Of a DNA stretch of 64,000 bases, positions 62,737 to 64,000 are shown piece after piece; within the stretch, counting starts at the first letter, position 1, and each line of letters opens with the position of its first letter. The stretch comes from Streptomyces viridiviolaceus (GTDB lineage: Bacteria; Actinomycetota; Actinomycetes; Streptomycetales; Streptomycetaceae), in the NCBI RefSeq assembly GCF_014650995.1, contig NZ_BMWA01000024.1, positions 62,001 through 126,000 on the forward strand. The letters are read 5' to 3'. The translations under genes and the position numbers were made by a program. Below the pieces are notes generated by a model, which worked only from the letters and a program-made list of their open reading frames with translations, searched no databases and was not told the origin of the DNA.

Positions 62737-63452
62737 GCCGGTGCCTCTCTCGGTCGATGACGGGTCCGCACCGCGCGGACCCGGAGGTGATCGTCCTGGT
62801 CCTCAGGCACTGCACAGCAGACTGCCCGCACCACGGCGCGGGCAGGTACGGCGAACCACGACATCTGCTGGTGACGCTACACGGCGAAAGTGCCCGCCAC
62901 CAGTGAGTAAGGACCGTCGGACGGACTGGTGTTGCCGGCGGACGGGGACGGTTCGCTGCCGCAACGCGTGCCGACACAGGGCGGAAGCATGCAAATCACC
63001 AGGAGCCGGCCGCACGGACCGACGGCCGCTCACGGCTGCGCGGCCGCTGCTCGCGATCGGCAGCTCCGCCGCGATCACGGCGTACGGCACGACGCGTCCG
63101 CAGCTGCGGGCGGCGTCGGCCGAACGCGGCGGCGACGCGGACAGCCCCGTGCGTGACGCCTTCGCCTCCCCCCGCGTGGGCCCCGGGTCCTGGACGTCGA
63201 CGCATCCGTACACCCACGACGCGATGGAGCCGTGGATCGGGCCCGCACGGCTCGCGCTGGTGTGGCCCCGCGCACGGGGGAGAACGCGGGGCCACGCGAG
63301 CAAACTATCGAAGTAATCCATCCCCCACCAGACCCGCCCGGCCCCGAGTCGCACCGGCCCTCACCCGACCGGCGGACGGCCGCACCGACCCGACCGGGGG
63401 GCTCGCGGACGGCGTGCTGCGAGCCGAGCCGTGCGGGGCACACACTGATGAC
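62737..63452. other. 716-bp region: cold-shock leader hairpins and a possible gene relic
   Basis: No complete gene is supported. Toward the cold-shock gene lie two hairpins: CGGGTCCGC/GCGGACCCG (62761-62769, 62775-62783) and CTGCCCGC/GCGGGCAG (62822-62829, 62838-62845), probably in its leader. A third, GTGGCCCCGCG/CGCGGGGCCAC, is at 63262-63272 and 63285-63295. A plus-strand frame near 63040-63190 reads LLAIGSSAAITAYGTTRP, like a membrane anchor, but has no credible start or domain and may be a relic. Confidence 0.4.
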
Positions 63453-64000
63453 ATGGGCTACCTCGATCCGCCGGAGGCGGTGTCACGGCGATTTCCTGAG
63501 GGTCCGCAGAGCGCGGCGTCGGCGCGGCGGTTCGTGGGCGCGGCTCTGCAGGGAGTCGCCACGGACCTCGTCGACACCGCCCAGTTGCTGGTCAGCGAGT
63601 TGGTCACCAACGCGTTGCTGCATGCGCGCACCGAGGTGGAGGTGGGCGTTTCGGTGAGCGGCGGCCGCGTGCGGGTGGGAGTCGGTGACCGTCGGCCGGG
63701 CCTCGGCCTCGTACCGCACTACTGCCCGCCGTACGCCGGTACGGGGCAGGGGTTGGCGCTGGTGGAGGCCCTGGCGTCACGGTACGGAATCGACACCGAC
63801 GACCAGCGCAAGACGGTGTGGTTCGAACTGTGGCCCGACGGTCCGCCGCCACCGTCGTCCGGGTGGCAGGCCACCCTGCCCCCGTGTCCCCCCGGGAAGA
63901 ACGTCACGCTGGTCGACGTACCGAGCGCCCTGTACTCGGCGGCGCAGCAGCACCGCCACGCGCTGCTGCGCGAACTGAGCCTCGTCCTCCCGGTCGGGCA
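63453..64000 (+). CDS. ATP-binding protein, anti-sigma-factor-like (RsbW/HATPase), 3'-partial
   Basis: Open frame from ATG 63453 to the window end (182 codons so far). The GHKL/HATPase domain of RsbW-type anti-sigma kinases is clear: N box ELVTNALLHA (about residue 48), G1 box VGVGDRRPGLG and G2 box GTGQGLALVEALASRYG. After it the protein continues with VTLVDVPSALYSAAQQHRHA, a helical segment I have seen in longer Streptomyces members of this family. Such proteins phosphorylate an anti-anti-sigma factor or bind a sigma factor. The gene is preceded by no clear ribosome site; its C-terminus and partners lie outside the window. Confidence 0.85.
   Translation, partial: MGYLDPPEAVSRRFPEGPQSAASARRFVGAALQGVATDLVDTAQLLVSELVTNALLHARTEVEVGVSVSGGRVRVGVGDRRPGLGLVPHYCPPYAGTGQGLALVEALASRYGIDTDDQRKTVWFELWPDGPPPPSSGWQATLPPCPPGKNVTLVDVPSALYSAAQQHRHALLRELSLVLPVG

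Overview
The window is 64 kb of very GC-rich DNA with strong G/C bias at third codon positions, frequent GTG starts, GGAGG-type ribosome sites and typical actinobacterial gene families (RheA-controlled small heat-shock protein, DUF2267 pairs, an ABC importer without its own ATPase, FdhF/YdeP oxidoreductases). It reads as a Streptomyces chromosome, probably outside the core. From memory, the order HtpG, GDSL lipase, second GAPDH recalls the SCO7511-SCO7516 area of S. coelicolor; this was not checked. No rRNA, tRNA, CRISPR array, insertion sequence or prophage gene was recognised.

Layout. 1-7.8 kb: an unidentified gene, cytochrome bd oxidase (cydAB), a GreA-like factor, a ClpC-type ATPase lacking an obvious ClpP-docking loop, and small unknowns. 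7.9-9.4 kb: a MarR regulator in front of a frameshifted NADP-dependent oxidoreductase. 9.5-14.5 kb: YedK/HMCES-type SOS protein divergent from a NAD-dependent DNA ligase, two DUF2267 proteins, and hsp18 divergent from its regulator RheA over a textbook operator. 15-17 kb: a FUSC membrane protein. 17.4-28.5 kb: a molybdenum cluster with two FdhF/YdeP oxidoreductases, moeA, moaA, fdhD, an MFS transporter with a damaged N-terminus and a LysR regulator; an SRPBCC gene leads it. 28.6-29.6 kb: a translationally coupled TetR-DUF6463 pair, each broken by one stop codon. 29.7-35.2 kb: an MmpS-like lipoprotein, htpG, a decayed serine hydrolase, a PfkB kinase and a secreted GDSL lipase. 35.4-40.6 kb: a TPR-CHAT protease-like protein divergent from a small Cys-rich protein and a membrane protein. 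40.7-48.9 kb: GlxA-type regulator, GAPDH, GtrA, a MerR-controlled double hydrolase, small membrane proteins and a quinone oxidoreductase. 49-58 kb: a carbohydrate regulon. 58-64 kb: GNAT, a GvpU-like protein, a STAND ATPase, a lipoprotein, a cold-shock protein with a very long terminator hairpin, and the start of an anti-sigma-like ATPase.

The most informative system is the carbohydrate regulon. A GH172 (DUF2961) enzyme, a binding protein and two permeases are divergent from an FGGY kinase and an L-fucose/L-arabinose isomerase family enzyme, with a LacI regulator at the end. Three near-identical 14-bp palindromes (consensus TGAAATSGATTTCA) sit at the two divergent promoters and in front of lacI. 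Because L-fucose isomerases also accept D-arabinose and some GH172 enzymes release D-arabinofuranose, the locus may feed on D-arabinan fragments; this is inference. The second candidate is the TPR-CHAT module, which looks like an uncharacterised conflict or cell-death cassette.

Several genes are broken: at least six apparent one-base deletions, mostly in short G/C runs, plus two nonsense codons. Either the region is decaying or the assembly has base-level errors; read support would decide.
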